DNA of 64,000 bases from Terriglobales bacterium (GCA_027485675.1 JAIXQP010000010.1:23740-87739); one strand, 5' to 3'; positions 34,468 to 44,164 are shown, counted from the stretch's first letter. The notes: a model not told the origin generated them from the letters alone. Translations and numbers: made by a program.

Positions 34468-35838
34468 ATGCGGCGTAGAGATCTCTTAGGTTCATTCGGT
34501 GGCATGGCCCTGGCCCAGATGCTCGGCCAGGAAAGTGGCGGGCTCCATCATGCCCCCCGCGCCAAGCGGGTCATTCAGATCTTCCTCTCCGGCGCCGCCA
34601 GCCAGTGCGACAGCTTCGACTATAAGCCGCGGCTCCTCGAAAAGGCCGGCCAACCCTGGGATCCCGGCGAGAAGGTCGAACTCTTCCAAAGCAATCCCGG
34701 GGTCGTAATGCCCAGCCCGTGGGCCTGGAAGCGCTACGGCCAGAGCGGCAAATGGGTCAGCGACCTCTTCCCGGAAATCGCCCAGTGCGTCGACGACATC
34801 GCCTTCATCCATTCGCTCCAGTCGAAATCGAACATCCATGGCCCGGCGACGTTCATGCAGAACACCGGCTTCATCCTCCCGGGTTTCCCCAGCGCCGGGT
34901 CGTGGTTGTCCTATGCCCTCGGCACCCTCAATGAGAATCTGCCGAAGTTCATCGTCCTGCCGGATCACCGCGGCGTCCCGCCGAATGGCCCCGGCAACTG
35001 GTCCTCCGGTTTCCTCCCCGCCGCCCACCAGGCCACCACGGTCCGCGTCGGCACGCCCAACCCCATTCATGATCTGCGTGCCCCCGCCGGCGCCGCATAC
35101 ATCACCCCGGACAGTGAGCGCGAAGGCCTCGCCCTGCTCGATCAGGTGAACCAGCAGCATCTGGCCGGCCACCCCGGAGACTCCCGCCTCGAAGCCCGCA
35201 TCGCCTCCTACAAAATGGCCGCCCGGCTCCAACTCAGCGCCCCGGAGGTGCTCGCAATCGACGGCGAGTCCCCGGCCACCCGCCAGCTCTACGGGCTCCA
35301 TGATCCCGCCACCGCCGAAATGGGCGAACGCTGCCTCGTCGCCCGGCGCCTCGTCGAGCGCGGCGTACGCTTCGTGCAGATCTGGAGCGGCGCCGACAAC
35401 GGATTCCCGCGCCGCAACTGGGATAGCCACGAGAACCTCGCCAAAGACCACGGCGAACTGGGCAAGTCTCTCGATAAACCCGTCGCCGGCCTGCTCCGAG
35501 ACCTCAAGGCCCGCGGCCTGCTGCAGGATACGATCGTCCACTGGACCACGGAGTTCGGCCGGATGCCCTGCAGCCAGGGCAGTCTCGGCCGCGATCACAA
35601 TCCCGCCGGGTTCACCTCCTGGCTCGCCGGGGGCGGCTTCCGCGGCGGCTTCAGCTACGGCGCCACCGACGAATGGTCGTATAAAGCCGTCGACAAACCC
35701 GTCTATTGCTACGACCTCCACGCCACCATGCTGCATCTCCTCGGTATCGATCATCAACGCCTGTCCTATCGCAATAACGGCATTGACCGCCGCCTCACCG
35801 ATGTCCACGGCTCCGTCCTTCGTGAATTGGTTGCCTAG
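34468..35838 (+). CDS. DUF1501 family exported protein
   Basis: ATG 34468, after a GGGGG tract 8 bases after the previous stop, gives a 456-residue product with a twin-arginine signal (MRRRDLLGSFGGMALAQML). It has the alkaline-phosphatase/sulfatase-like fold of DUF1501: IQIFLSGAASQCDSFDYKP, SLQSKSNIHGPATFMQNTGF, NWDSHENL and WTTEFGRMP followed by GRDHNP. It is the regular partner of PSD1 proteins and probably forms one operon with the upstream gene. The activity is unknown. Confidence 0.93.
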   Translation: MRRRDLLGSFGGMALAQMLGQESGGLHHAPRAKRVIQIFLSGAASQCDSFDYKPRLLEKAGQPWDPGEKVELFQSNPGVVMPSPWAWKRYGQSGKWVSDLFPEIAQCVDDIAFIHSLQSKSNIHGPATFMQNTGFILPGFPSAGSWLSYALGTLNENLPKFIVLPDHRGVPPNGPGNWSSGFLPAAHQATTVRVGTPNPIHDLRAPAGAAYITPDSEREGLALLDQVNQQHLAGHPGDSRLEARIASYKMAARLQLSAPEVLAIDGESPATRQLYGLHDPATAEMGERCLVARRLVERGVRFVQIWSGADNGFPRRNWDSHENLAKDHGELGKSLDKPVAGLLRDLKARGLLQDTIVHWTTEFGRMPCSQGSLGRDHNPAGFTSWLAGGGFRGGFSYGATDEWSYKAVDKPVYCYDLHATMLHLLGIDHQRLSYRNNGIDRRLTDVHGSVLRELVA

Positions 35839-35888
35839 TGATACTTTTCGATTGACCTGCACCCCGTCCTAAGCGCATCATTCCAAGG

Positions 35889-37670
35889 ATGAAGACGCCG
35901 CCGCTTAAGAAGATCCTGCTGGGGAGCCTCGCCCTGGTGCTGGTAGTGGGGGGCGCGCTGGCTTATCCGCGTCTGGCCAAGCTCCGCGTCCACGTGCCCG
36001 CCTATGAACGCTCCGGCGAAATCGTGCTCCTCGATCAAGGCTGGTCCGACGCCCAGCGTCTCGAGTTCCACCACACCGCGCAGGGAACCCGCCTCGTTCC
36101 CTATCGCTGGCTGCTCGCTCTCGAACAGCCGTGCCTCTCCCCGTTCGGCTGCGAACTCTTCGCCAAGCCGGAGTACCTCGGCCGCTTCGGCTTCCTCTCC
36201 AGTCCCGCCGACCCCAAGTGGAACCCCGACGGCCTCCCCGTCGGCTTCGCCCGCCAGGAGGATTTCGCCGATTCCGATACCGGGCAGCAGTATCCCGTCG
36301 TCGGCCTCACCTGCGCCGCCTGCCACACCGGCGAACTCCGCTACGGCAACTATTCGGTTCGCGTCGAAGGCGGCCCCGCCATGATCCAGGTCACCCAGTT
36401 CCAAAAGGCGCTGGGCGTCGCCCTCATCCTCACCGACCTCATCCCCTGGCGCTATCGCGCCTTTGAAGAGCGGGTCCTCGGCGCCAACGCCCCCGCCGCG
36501 GACCGCGCTGCCCTGAAGCAAGCCGTCGAGCAGTTTCTCGCCCGCGCCAAAGCGGAGGTCGCCGCCACCGAAAAGGCCAACATCTACCCCCACGACGCCG
36601 GCTTCATCCGCACCGACGCGCTCACCCGCATCGGCAATCAGGTCTTTGCCGCCGACATGGGGCTCCCCGCCAACTACGCCGTCGCCCAGGCCCCCGTCAA
36701 GTTCCCGCAGGTCTGGGACGCCTCCTGGTTCACCTGGGTGCAGTACAACTCCTCCATCGCGGATCCGCTCGTCCGCAACATCGGTGAAGCCCTCGGCGTG
36801 CGCGCCCTCGCCCGCTTGTCCGGTCCGCAGGCCGCCGAGTTTGCCAACAGCGTTAATCTGCCCGGCCTCAAGAGAATGGAGGATCTCCTCTCCGGCCCCG
36901 ACCCGTTCACCGGCCTCCGTTCCCCCCGCTGGCCCGCCGTCTTTCCGGCCCTCGATGCCGCCAAAGTGGCCCAGGGCGCCGCGCTCTATAAAAAGCATTG
37001 CCAGGGCTGCCATCTGCCGCCCCTCGACGAGTTACAGGCCGATCTGCGGGCAGAAAAGCCCGTCTACTGGGTCACCAATTCGAGCGGCAAACGCTTCCTC
37101 GATCTCCGTGATATCCCGCTTGGCATGGTCGCCACCGACCCCAATCAGGCGATCGAATTCAAGAACCGCACCGCCGATACCGGCGCCCTTGGCAAGGGCA
37201 GAGTCTCGGCCGCCGAGGGCTTGAAACTCGTCACCGAAGGCATCCGCGACCGCTTCTTCCGCCAGGCCGGTTTCTCCGCCGAACAGAAGCTCGAGTGGCA
37301 GGGCTATCGCGATGGCAGCATTCCCGCCGTCCGCGCCGACGAGATCTATAAGGCGCGGCCGCTCAACGGCATCTGGGCCGCCGGGCCCTATCTCCACAAC
37401 GGCTCAGTGCCCAGCCTCTACGACCTTCTCGCCTCCCGCCAGCAGCGGCCGGCCAAGGGCTTCTGGCTGGGCTCCAAGCGCTTTGACCCGGCAAAGGTCG
37501 GCTACGAGTCCACGGAACTCGACGGAGGATTCTGGTTCGACTACGCCGAGCCCGGCAACAGCAACCAGGGCCACTGGTTCGAGGATGGTCCGCGCGGCAA
37601 AGGCGTCGTCGGCCCGGCGCTCTCGGAAGCCGACCGCTGGGCCCTCGTCGAGTATCTGAAGTCGATCTAA
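35889..37670 (+). CDS. RoxA-like di-heme cytochrome c protein
   Basis: The 593-residue protein has an N-terminal signal/anchor (LLGSLALVLVVGGALAYP) and two heme motifs, CAACH at about 141-145 and CQGCH at about 372-376. The C-terminal part has GIWAAGPYLHNGSVPSLYDLL and FWLGSKRFDPAKVGYES, which I associate with RoxA/RoxB rubber oxygenases and related di-heme peroxidase-like proteins. These enzymes cleave polyisoprenoids or act as peroxidases in the periplasm; which applies here is not known. It follows the PSD1/DUF1501 pair and ends 2 bases short of a convergent gene. Confidence 0.82.
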   Translation: MKTPPLKKILLGSLALVLVVGGALAYPRLAKLRVHVPAYERSGEIVLLDQGWSDAQRLEFHHTAQGTRLVPYRWLLALEQPCLSPFGCELFAKPEYLGRFGFLSSPADPKWNPDGLPVGFARQEDFADSDTGQQYPVVGLTCAACHTGELRYGNYSVRVEGGPAMIQVTQFQKALGVALILTDLIPWRYRAFEERVLGANAPAADRAALKQAVEQFLARAKAEVAATEKANIYPHDAGFIRTDALTRIGNQVFAADMGLPANYAVAQAPVKFPQVWDASWFTWVQYNSSIADPLVRNIGEALGVRALARLSGPQAAEFANSVNLPGLKRMEDLLSGPDPFTGLRSPRWPAVFPALDAAKVAQGAALYKKHCQGCHLPPLDELQADLRAEKPVYWVTNSSGKRFLDLRDIPLGMVATDPNQAIEFKNRTADTGALGKGRVSAAEGLKLVTEGIRDRFFRQAGFSAEQKLEWQGYRDGSIPAVRADEIYKARPLNGIWAAGPYLHNGSVPSLYDLLASRQQRPAKGFWLGSKRFDPAKVGYESTELDGGFWFDYAEPGNSNQGHWFEDGPRGKGVVGPALSEADRWALVEYLKSI

Positions 37671-37672
37671 GA

Positions 37673-39997
37673 CTACGAACGCATCCGCGTCATCATGTAG
37701 AGCCCGGCCAGCAGGAAGATCGCATCCGGGCTCCACGCCGCCACCGGAGCCGGCAGTTGATTCAGGTTGCCGATCTGCACGAAGAGCTCGTCAAAGGCGC
37801 GGTAGGCGATTGCAATCCCGAAGCTGGCCCCCACGCTCGCCATGGCGCCCCGCCGCCCGCCCATGAAGCTGAACGGCACCGCAATCACCGCCAGAATGAA
37901 GGCGAACAGCGGCACGGAGAACTTCCGGTGGAACTGCACCTGCAGCCGGATCGTGTCGAACCCGCTCTGCTTCAGATCCTGAATGTAGCTGTCCAACTGC
38001 TGGAAGTTCATCTGCTTGTACTGCTTCTCTTCAATCAGGAAGTAGTCCGGCTGCTCGTCGAGTTCGGCAAAGGTGCGCACCGGATACTCCTCGTACTGCT
38101 TCACCCGGATATCCTGCATATCCCGCACCCACCCGTTCTGAAACACCCACGCCGACACGCTCGGCTGCCATTGCGCCCGTTCGGCCGAAATATGGCGGAC
38201 GAGTCGAAACGTCTTCGGGTCCAGTTCGTAGACGTGCACACCCACCATCACCTTCTCCGCCGGGTCAAAATACTTGTAGTAATAGATCCGCGCATCGTGG
38301 CCAAAAATCCATTTCCGGTCCGGCCGCAGATAGGTCTGTGGCGCTTTGCCCTTGATCTCGGCGCGGATGCCGTCCTGGATCAGGTTGGCGTCCGGAACCA
38401 CATAGTGATCAAACGCGAACAGCGCACTGCTCAGTAACAGGCCCGCCAGCAGAATCGGCACCGACAAACGGTATAGGCTCACCCCGGAGGCCTTGAAAGC
38501 GGTCACCTCGTTCTGGTTCGCCATAATGCTGAAGGTGATCAACACGCTCACCAGTACCGCCACCGGCGAGTAATCATAGATGAACTTCGGCCCCAGAAAC
38601 AGGTGATACCGGAAGACCTTCTCCATCGGTATCTGGTTCCGGATTACGTCGCTGAGTAACTCAAAGAACGTAAACACCTGCGTCAGCACCACGAAGCTCA
38701 CGAGGCAGATGAGAAAGTAGAACAGAAACTCACTCAGAACATAAGTGTCGATCAGTTGCGGCATCAGGCGGATCGTAGTCCGCGGCGCCCGCCGCGCAAT
38801 CCGTTCCCGCTTGGTCCGGTACCGCTCGGCCAGGCCGCTGAACGTGTCGAGGAACCATCCCCGGATAGCGCCCACCAGGTCCCGGTCGCCCGGCGTCTCC
38901 AGCCGAACCAGCAGCACGATTCCCACAATGGCGAAGAGAATATTCGGCGCCCAGGCGGCCAACGCCGGGCTCAACGTTCCCTGCTTGGCCAGTCCCAACA
39001 GGCTCACCTGCGCCATGAAGTAGAGGAAGGCCAGAAACACCGTCAGTACGAAGGCGGCCGACTTCCCCGCCTTCCGCGAGGAGACCCCCAGCGGAATCCC
39101 CACCAGCGCCAGCAGAATGCAGGCCGGCGGCAGCGAAAGCCGCCGCTGGAGTTCAATGTCCGCCTCCCGCGACTTCTTGGCCTCGGCAAACAGCAGCTCC
39201 GTCTCCATGTCTGAGAACGCCCGCGCCTGCTTCTCGGCCGGCTTCTGCGCCTCGAGCGACTGGTCCATCACCGGAAAGGCCGTATTGTAGTACTGCCCGG
39301 TCTCCTTGCCGACCTCGTGCGTGCTCCCGTTGCCCAGGCGCAGCCGAATCCGGTTGTTGGCCGAGTCCGGCACTGCGATCGCCTCGGTGGCAATCGTTAT
39401 CCGGGGAGCGTCCCCGGAAGCCTCCTGCGTACTCCGCTTCCGCTGCTCCGGCGGCGTCATATCGGCGATAAACACGTTCCGCCAGCGGGTCACCGGGCCG
39501 GCGATCACGTCGCCGATATAGATTGTCTTGTTCGGAAACTGCTCGGCAAACACCCGCGGCTGAATCTCCGCGGTCATCTGGTCGGCGATCACCCGGTTCA
39601 AAATCCGCACCGTCTCCCGGATCGAGTAGGGGGTCAGGTACAGAGAGCAGGCCGCCGTCATCAGCGAACCCATCACCGCAAACACCAGCACCGGCCCCAG
39701 CACCCTTCGCCCGGGCACCCCGGCGGCCCGCATGGCGATAATCTCCCCGTCGGAAGACATGCGGCTCAGCCCAATCAGCACCCCCACCAGGACGCCCACC
39801 GGCAGCGTCATCATCAGCGTGAAGGGCATCACCAGGAGAAACAAATAGCCGACCGTCGAAGTCGACGCCGCCCCCCGCACCAACTGCTCAAACAGCAGGC
39901 TGATCCGTTGCAGGAAGAGGACGAAGCTGAATAACAACGTACCCAGCCCGGCCCCCGCCAAGACCTCCCGGAAAATCGCACGGCTCAGCAGACCCAT
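37673..39997 (-). CDS. lptFG: Fused LptF-LptG lipopolysaccharide export permease
   Basis: At 774 residues this is about twice the normal 360-residue LptF or LptG. Both halves carry the YjgP/YjgQ plan. Half 1 (1-375): SRAIFREVLAGAGLGTLLFSFVLFLQR, PFTLMMTLPVGVLVGVLIGLSRMSSDGEIIAMRAAGV, periplasmic beta-jellyroll, ALVGIPLGVSSRKAGKSAAF. Half 2 (about 415-774): DTYVLSEFLFYFLICLVSFVVL, YSPVAVLVSVLITFSIMANQNEVTAFKASGVSLYRL, a second jellyroll, and IAVPFSFMGGRRGAMASVGASFGIAI. The linker is basic. Role: inner-membrane part of the LptB2FG transporter moving LPS outward. It is last in an operon with two TldD-like genes. Confidence 0.92.
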   Translation of the reverse strand: MGLLSRAIFREVLAGAGLGTLLFSFVLFLQRISLLFEQLVRGAASTSTVGYLFLLVMPFTLMMTLPVGVLVGVLIGLSRMSSDGEIIAMRAAGVPGRRVLGPVLVFAVMGSLMTAACSLYLTPYSIRETVRILNRVIADQMTAEIQPRVFAEQFPNKTIYIGDVIAGPVTRWRNVFIADMTPPEQRKRSTQEASGDAPRITIATEAIAVPDSANNRIRLRLGNGSTHEVGKETGQYYNTAFPVMDQSLEAQKPAEKQARAFSDMETELLFAEAKKSREADIELQRRLSLPPACILLALVGIPLGVSSRKAGKSAAFVLTVFLAFLYFMAQVSLLGLAKQGTLSPALAAWAPNILFAIVGIVLLVRLETPGDRDLVGAIRGWFLDTFSGLAERYRTKRERIARRAPRTTIRLMPQLIDTYVLSEFLFYFLICLVSFVVLTQVFTFFELLSDVIRNQIPMEKVFRYHLFLGPKFIYDYSPVAVLVSVLITFSIMANQNEVTAFKASGVSLYRLSVPILLAGLLLSSALFAFDHYVVPDANLIQDGIRAEIKGKAPQTYLRPDRKWIFGHDARIYYYKYFDPAEKVMVGVHVYELDPKTFRLVRHISAERAQWQPSVSAWVFQNGWVRDMQDIRVKQYEEYPVRTFAELDEQPDYFLIEEKQYKQMNFQQLDSYIQDLKQSGFDTIRLQVQFHRKFSVPLFAFILAVIAVPFSFMGGRRGAMASVGASFGIAIAYRAFDELFVQIGNLNQLPAPVAAWSPDAIFLLAGLYMMTRMRS

Positions 39998-40006
39998 ACC
40001 CGCGCA

Positions 40007-41761
40007 CTACCCCGCGCTTTCAATCGGCGGCGGCGGAACGACGGGCGCGCTCGGGCGCTCCTCCTGGGGCCGGTCCATGTCGATCTCATCAAACAGCAGC
40101 GAAGGCGCAACCACCGTCATCCCCGTCACGAAACCGCCCGCGCCCATCAGCGCCAACGGATAACTGTTCGCGAGCAGGTCGAACGTCGTCGTCTCGGTGC
40201 TCGCCGCCAGAATGTCCCGCAGCGCCCGCACCGTCAACCCGCGGAAACGCATCCCGCGGATCAACTCCTCCCGGCCGTCCGGATAAACCCGGTAGACCGC
40301 CAGCGGCAGCGAAATGGGCCGCGTACCCCCACCGGCCTGCAACGACGCGGCCAGGCGCCGGAACTCGCCCACGCTGGCCGAACTGGGGAAGTCGATCTTC
40401 CGCACAATAATCCCGTAGGGCTTATTGCGCTGCTTGATCGTATCGATGAGCTTCGCCTTCAGAGCCGCTAGCGCCACCGTGTCTTTGGCCTTGACAATCA
40501 GGTTGCTCGGCAGGGCCGCGTTAGCGCCAAACGATCCCGGCAGGCGCGCCCGCCCGTTCGACCCCTCAAACCCGCGCACCGGCTGCCGCGTCAGCAGCAG
40601 ATTCTTCAACGTTCCCTGGCTCACGATGGGCAGCGCCGGCGGCACCACGCCCTCCATGTCGATCGCATAGGAACCAAACAGCGGGCGTCCCTTGGCGTCT
40701 TTGGCGTATGGGTCGTCCGTCACATCAAGGAACTCGGGCATCACCCGCGCCCCCATTCGGCCTTCGAAGTCCGATGGCGGCAGGTTTACGGGGCGTCCCG
40801 GTTCCGAAATCGGGGACCGCACCGGCGAAAGATTCCCGCCCAACATCTGCGCCAGCAGCTGCGTGCTGGCCTCCCCTTCAAACAGCACCGGGCCGTTATA
40901 AGCCTCGCCCAGCGGCGCCGCGCACAGCTCCGTCAGCCGCTTGGCCATGGCGTGAATCGCCTGGCTGATCTCGGCGTCCGAGGGCAGCCCGGCCGCTTCA
41001 AACGCGTGGAAGGTGAGATGGTCGCGCAGCGGGCTCCCGTCGTCGGCCAGCGCCTCGGCCCGCACCCGCAGCGTCACAATGTTCTCGGGCGTGCGGAAAA
41101 ACGTCCCCTCGGTGCTGCCGAAGTAAGAGGTGGAAACCCCCTCCTCGTACTCCACCCGCGAATCGAGAATCTTCGGATACGCCGAAAACAGCGCCGAAAG
41201 CACGCGGACCCGCTCGTTCGCCCGCTTCTCGTCCATCTTGATCTTCGGCGCTGGCAGAATCTTCACGACCGGCGCCTGCTTGGCGAAGTCGTTCAGTTTC
41301 TCTGCCTGATTCACGTTCTTAATCGCGGCGCGCTTCAGCGACAGGGTCTCCACCGCCGCCTTGTAGCTGCGGTCCGTGGCCAGCCACAGATCCTGCCGGA
41401 TCTGGTTCTCATCGGCTTCGAGCGGCCAGTTCTCATTGTCGAACCGCGCACCACGCACCATGCCCGTGTAGACGCAGTTCGTGTTATCAAACTCGTAGCT
41501 GCCCACCCGCACCTGCACCCGCGGCAGCCGGTAGTTCGACGTCCGCGACAGCAGCAGCCCGCCCAGCGTCGCCGAGCAGTTCAGGTTCATCCCCTGCTCC
41601 ACGGTGTACTGGATATAGTAGGGCGTCTCCCCGGCCAGCCGCAGCTTCAGCGACCGTTCCAACTCCAACCGCATCGCTTCGAGGATCGGGTCATCGAGTT
41701 TCGTTTGTCCCGGCGCCACGGCCGCGGCGCCCAACAGCAGGCCGAATGTACGGCGCTTCAT
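40007..41761 (-). CDS. Exported TldE/PmbA-like protein lacking the zinc motif
   Basis: The 584-residue product has a twin-arginine-like signal (MKRRTFGLLLGAAAVAPGQ) and the modulator-of-gyrase (TldD/PmbA) fold: GYAIDMEG-like SYAIDMEGVVPPALPIVSQGTLKNLLLTRQPVRGF and SNLIVKAKD. Where the sister gene has HEIFGH, this one reads STQLLAQ, so the HExxxH zinc site is gone. Its ATG overlaps the stop of the zinc-bearing sister (ATGA). Cytoplasmic TldD/TldE proteases form the same active/inactive heterodimer; the exported version is inferred to do likewise. A Pro-rich tail ends the protein. Confidence 0.83.
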   Translation of the reverse strand: MKRRTFGLLLGAAAVAPGQTKLDDPILEAMRLELERSLKLRLAGETPYYIQYTVEQGMNLNCSATLGGLLLSRTSNYRLPRVQVRVGSYEFDNTNCVYTGMVRGARFDNENWPLEADENQIRQDLWLATDRSYKAAVETLSLKRAAIKNVNQAEKLNDFAKQAPVVKILPAPKIKMDEKRANERVRVLSALFSAYPKILDSRVEYEEGVSTSYFGSTEGTFFRTPENIVTLRVRAEALADDGSPLRDHLTFHAFEAAGLPSDAEISQAIHAMAKRLTELCAAPLGEAYNGPVLFEGEASTQLLAQMLGGNLSPVRSPISEPGRPVNLPPSDFEGRMGARVMPEFLDVTDDPYAKDAKGRPLFGSYAIDMEGVVPPALPIVSQGTLKNLLLTRQPVRGFEGSNGRARLPGSFGANAALPSNLIVKAKDTVALAALKAKLIDTIKQRNKPYGIIVRKIDFPSSASVGEFRRLAASLQAGGGTRPISLPLAVYRVYPDGREELIRGMRFRGLTVRALRDILAASTETTTFDLLANSYPLALMGAGGFVTGMTVVAPSLLFDEIDMDRPQEERPSAPVVPPPPIESAG

Positions 41762-43446
41762 CGGTCGCCTCCACCGCTCTGCGGCGGCCGGCTCAACAGC
41801 GGGGGCCGCTCCTGCGAACGGTTCTTCTTCTGCACTTCAATCTCCGTCACCAGCAACGCCGGCGAAATCGCCGAAACCGGCACGCTGCCGCTCTCGGCGC
41901 CACAGTAGCCGTTGAAAACCTGCGGCTGATTGCCCGTTGCGGCAATCTTGGCGAAGCTCGCCAGCGGGGTGCCCACAATGTCGGCGCCCCGCACCAACTC
42001 ATCCGGGCGTCCGTCCGGATAGACGCGGTAGACCACCAGCGGAATCACCGTAAACGCCTGCAATCCGTTCCGGCCCGTCGTCGTAAAGCCGCCCGTCACG
42101 CTTTCAAAGTAGAGGCCATACGGCTTGCCCTGCTTCTTGATCTCGGCAATTAGCAGCTCCCGCAGTTGGGCATCCGGCACGCTATTAGTCGAAGAGACAA
42201 TCAGGTTGCTCTGCCGCGAGACGATCTCCGCCCCCGCCTGCCGCCGTCCGTGCCCGTTCGACTGCGCGAACCCGGCAATCGGGGACCGCGAAAGGAGAAA
42301 CGTCTTGAGAATGCCTCCCTCCACCACCGGCACCCGCCGCGCCGCCACCCCTTCATCATCAAAGTCATACCAGCCGTAAAGATCCGTTTCCGCCATCCGC
42401 TTCACGGTCGGGTCGAACGTCACCGAAAGAAACGGCGGCAGCACCGGGCCGTTCACGCTCTTCGTAAACGTCTGGCCTTCGCTTTCGTCCTTTTGCCGGT
42501 GGCCCTCAATGCGGTGGCCGAAAATCTCGTGGAAAAACACGCCCGCCGCCCGTCCGGACAGGACCGCCGGACCCACAAACGGCTCCACTTCCGGCGAACG
42601 CAGCAACCCCCGCAGGTCCCGGGTCACCCGGTCCACCGCGGCTTCCACCACCTTATCGCTCGGCAGCCGCGTGGGGTCGTCCGCCTCAATCGTCTCCGAC
42701 GTGGTCAGGTCCATCCCATCCGAAGCCTTCGACCGCGCCGAAACCAGAATCCGCGCAAACGTCCGTCCGTGCTGCAGGCGCGTGCCTTCGGTGTTGACGA
42801 AGGTCTTGATCTCCCGTTGCGCCACCACCGTCACCGAAGAACTCAGAATATCCGGATACTCGGTGAACCGTTTCGACCACTGCCGCGCCCGCGACGCCCA
42901 TTTGTCCGTGTCGAAGCGAATCTCCGGCACCGGCTTAAACGAAACCACGGCCTGCGCCGGCGAAAAATCTCCCGACTGATCGCTAGCTTCCACCTTCACT
43001 TCTTTATTCGTGCGAATGTTGAGCAGCCGTTGCGAAGCCGCCCGGTAAACCGCATCGGTGTCCATCCAGATCCGCCGCTTCAACGCATTCGGGTTGTCGT
43101 CAAGCGAGAGCAGCGAGCCATTGGTAAAGCTGGCGAAGTTGCGCCCCACCTGCCGGTAGTTGTCCAGTTGCGGACTCCCCACGCGCAAGGTGACATCAAG
43201 CGAACGAGACTTCGAAGCATCTTTCGAAGCCAACATCCCGCTGGTGGCCGTCAACAGGTGCGTCTCCTGCTGCGTCACCGCATAAGCCAGAAAGTAAGGC
43301 GCCGGATCTCCCTTACTTTTCAATCCCGCGAAGTTCCGCTCCATCTCCGATGCCAGAATCTGCACCAGCGGCGGGGGCGACTGGGCATTGGCGGACAATA
43401 TCGAAAAAAGTAACGCTACAGAGACAATTGGAAACGGAGACCGCAC
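41758..43446 (-). CDS. Exported TldD-like zinc protease with HExxxH motif
   Basis: I chose GTG 43446 rather than the longer frame to 43500: it gives a clean signal peptide (MRSPFPIVSVALLFSILSANA) and sits 7 bases after an extended -10. The 562-residue protein has the TldD/PmbA fold with HEIFGH at about 306-311 followed by RIEGHR, then YDFDDEGVAARRVPVVEGGILKTFLLSRSPIAGF and SNLIVSSTNS. In E. coli TldD the HExxxH binds catalytic zinc. The presence of a signal peptide is unusual for a family known mainly in the cytoplasm. First gene of the tldD-tldE-lptFG operon. Confidence 0.85.
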   Translation of the reverse strand: MRSPFPIVSVALLFSILSANAQSPPPLVQILASEMERNFAGLKSKGDPAPYFLAYAVTQQETHLLTATSGMLASKDASKSRSLDVTLRVGSPQLDNYRQVGRNFASFTNGSLLSLDDNPNALKRRIWMDTDAVYRAASQRLLNIRTNKEVKVEASDQSGDFSPAQAVVSFKPVPEIRFDTDKWASRARQWSKRFTEYPDILSSSVTVVAQREIKTFVNTEGTRLQHGRTFARILVSARSKASDGMDLTTSETIEADDPTRLPSDKVVEAAVDRVTRDLRGLLRSPEVEPFVGPAVLSGRAAGVFFHEIFGHRIEGHRQKDESEGQTFTKSVNGPVLPPFLSVTFDPTVKRMAETDLYGWYDFDDEGVAARRVPVVEGGILKTFLLSRSPIAGFAQSNGHGRRQAGAEIVSRQSNLIVSSTNSVPDAQLRELLIAEIKKQGKPYGLYFESVTGGFTTTGRNGLQAFTVIPLVVYRVYPDGRPDELVRGADIVGTPLASFAKIAATGNQPQVFNGYCGAESGSVPVSAISPALLVTEIEVQKKNRSQERPPLLSRPPQSGGGDR

Positions 43447-43453
43447 CCCTAGC

Positions 43454-43462
43454 AGAATATCA
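43454..43462 (-). promoter_or_regulatory. Extended -10 element before exported tldD-like gene
   Basis: On the minus strand TGATATTCT ends 7 bases before the GTG at 43446. No ribosome site fits between them, which points to a leaderless mRNA and decides the start. Confidence 0.6.
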
Positions 43463-43504
43463 TGCAGGGGGTGCGGCCCCGGTAAACATCCGGAAATCAC
43501 CAGC

Positions 43505-44164
43505 CTAGGAGGCTTTCGCCAGCTGGTCCAAGCCGCCCCGCTGCCGGATCACCGACAACGCCAGGCCATACCGGCCCCGGACGCCCGTCTTTTCAAAGAT
43601 GTGCTTCAGGTGAATCTTCACCGTTCCGGGACGAATGCCGAGTTCCCGGGCGATGTCCTTGTTCTTCATGCCTTGCTCCACCAGTTCGAGCACCTGCTGC
43701 TCGCGCGGCGTCAACTCGCTGCGGGAGTTGCGCTCCAGACGTCCTGGCTCACGGAACACGGAATCGGCCATCCAGCTGTTCCCCTTCGCTACCGCGCGCA
43801 AGCACGCCACCACCGTCTCCGGGTCCGAGGTCTTCCGCAGGATGCCCCGCGCCCCCGACTGCAGAAAACGCAGCGCTTCGGCTTCCGTGATCGAAACCCC
43901 CCAGATCACCACCTCGGTCTCGGCGGGCAACATCGTTTTGGCCAGCGCCAGCCAGTCCAAAACCGCTTGAATCCCCAGCGATTTGTCGATCATCACCAGG
44001 TTCGGACTTTGCTGCCGGACGATCTCCCCCACCCCCGCCAGAGTCTCGGTACGGCCGAGATACTCCAAATCGGGACAAGTCGAGAGAATTGCGCGGATCC
44101 CTTCGGCGGTGACCGGTTGGGTCTCGCATAGCAGGACGGACTTTTTGTTCAGGTTCTGTTCCAT
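43505..44164 (-). CDS. NarL/FixJ-type response regulator with altered acidic pocket
   Basis: ATG 44164 (MEQNLNKKSVLLCETQPV), preceded by GGGGACGAG, starts directly before the receiver domain; the longer frame to 44269 adds unrelated residues. The 219-residue product has a receiver (residues about 8-125) with phospho-acceptor aspartate (LVMIDKSLG), Ser in WGVS and Lys in LRKTSD, but the usual DD metal pocket reads ET. A LuxR-type helix-turn-helix follows (SELTPREQQVLELVEQGMKNKDIARELG, VKIHLKHIFEKTG). No kinase is adjacent. It is divergent from the CpaE-like gene, which it may regulate. Confidence 0.87.
   Translation of the reverse strand: MEQNLNKKSVLLCETQPVTAEGIRAILSTCPDLEYLGRTETLAGVGEIVRQQSPNLVMIDKSLGIQAVLDWLALAKTMLPAETEVVIWGVSITEAEALRFLQSGARGILRKTSDPETVVACLRAVAKGNSWMADSVFREPGRLERNSRSELTPREQQVLELVEQGMKNKDIARELGIRPGTVKIHLKHIFEKTGVRGRYGLALSVIRQRGGLDQLAKAS

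Noticed and set aside
43447..43500. Eighteen-codon N-terminal extension of the exported TldD-like protein
   Set aside because: It contains the -10 element and destroys the signal peptide.
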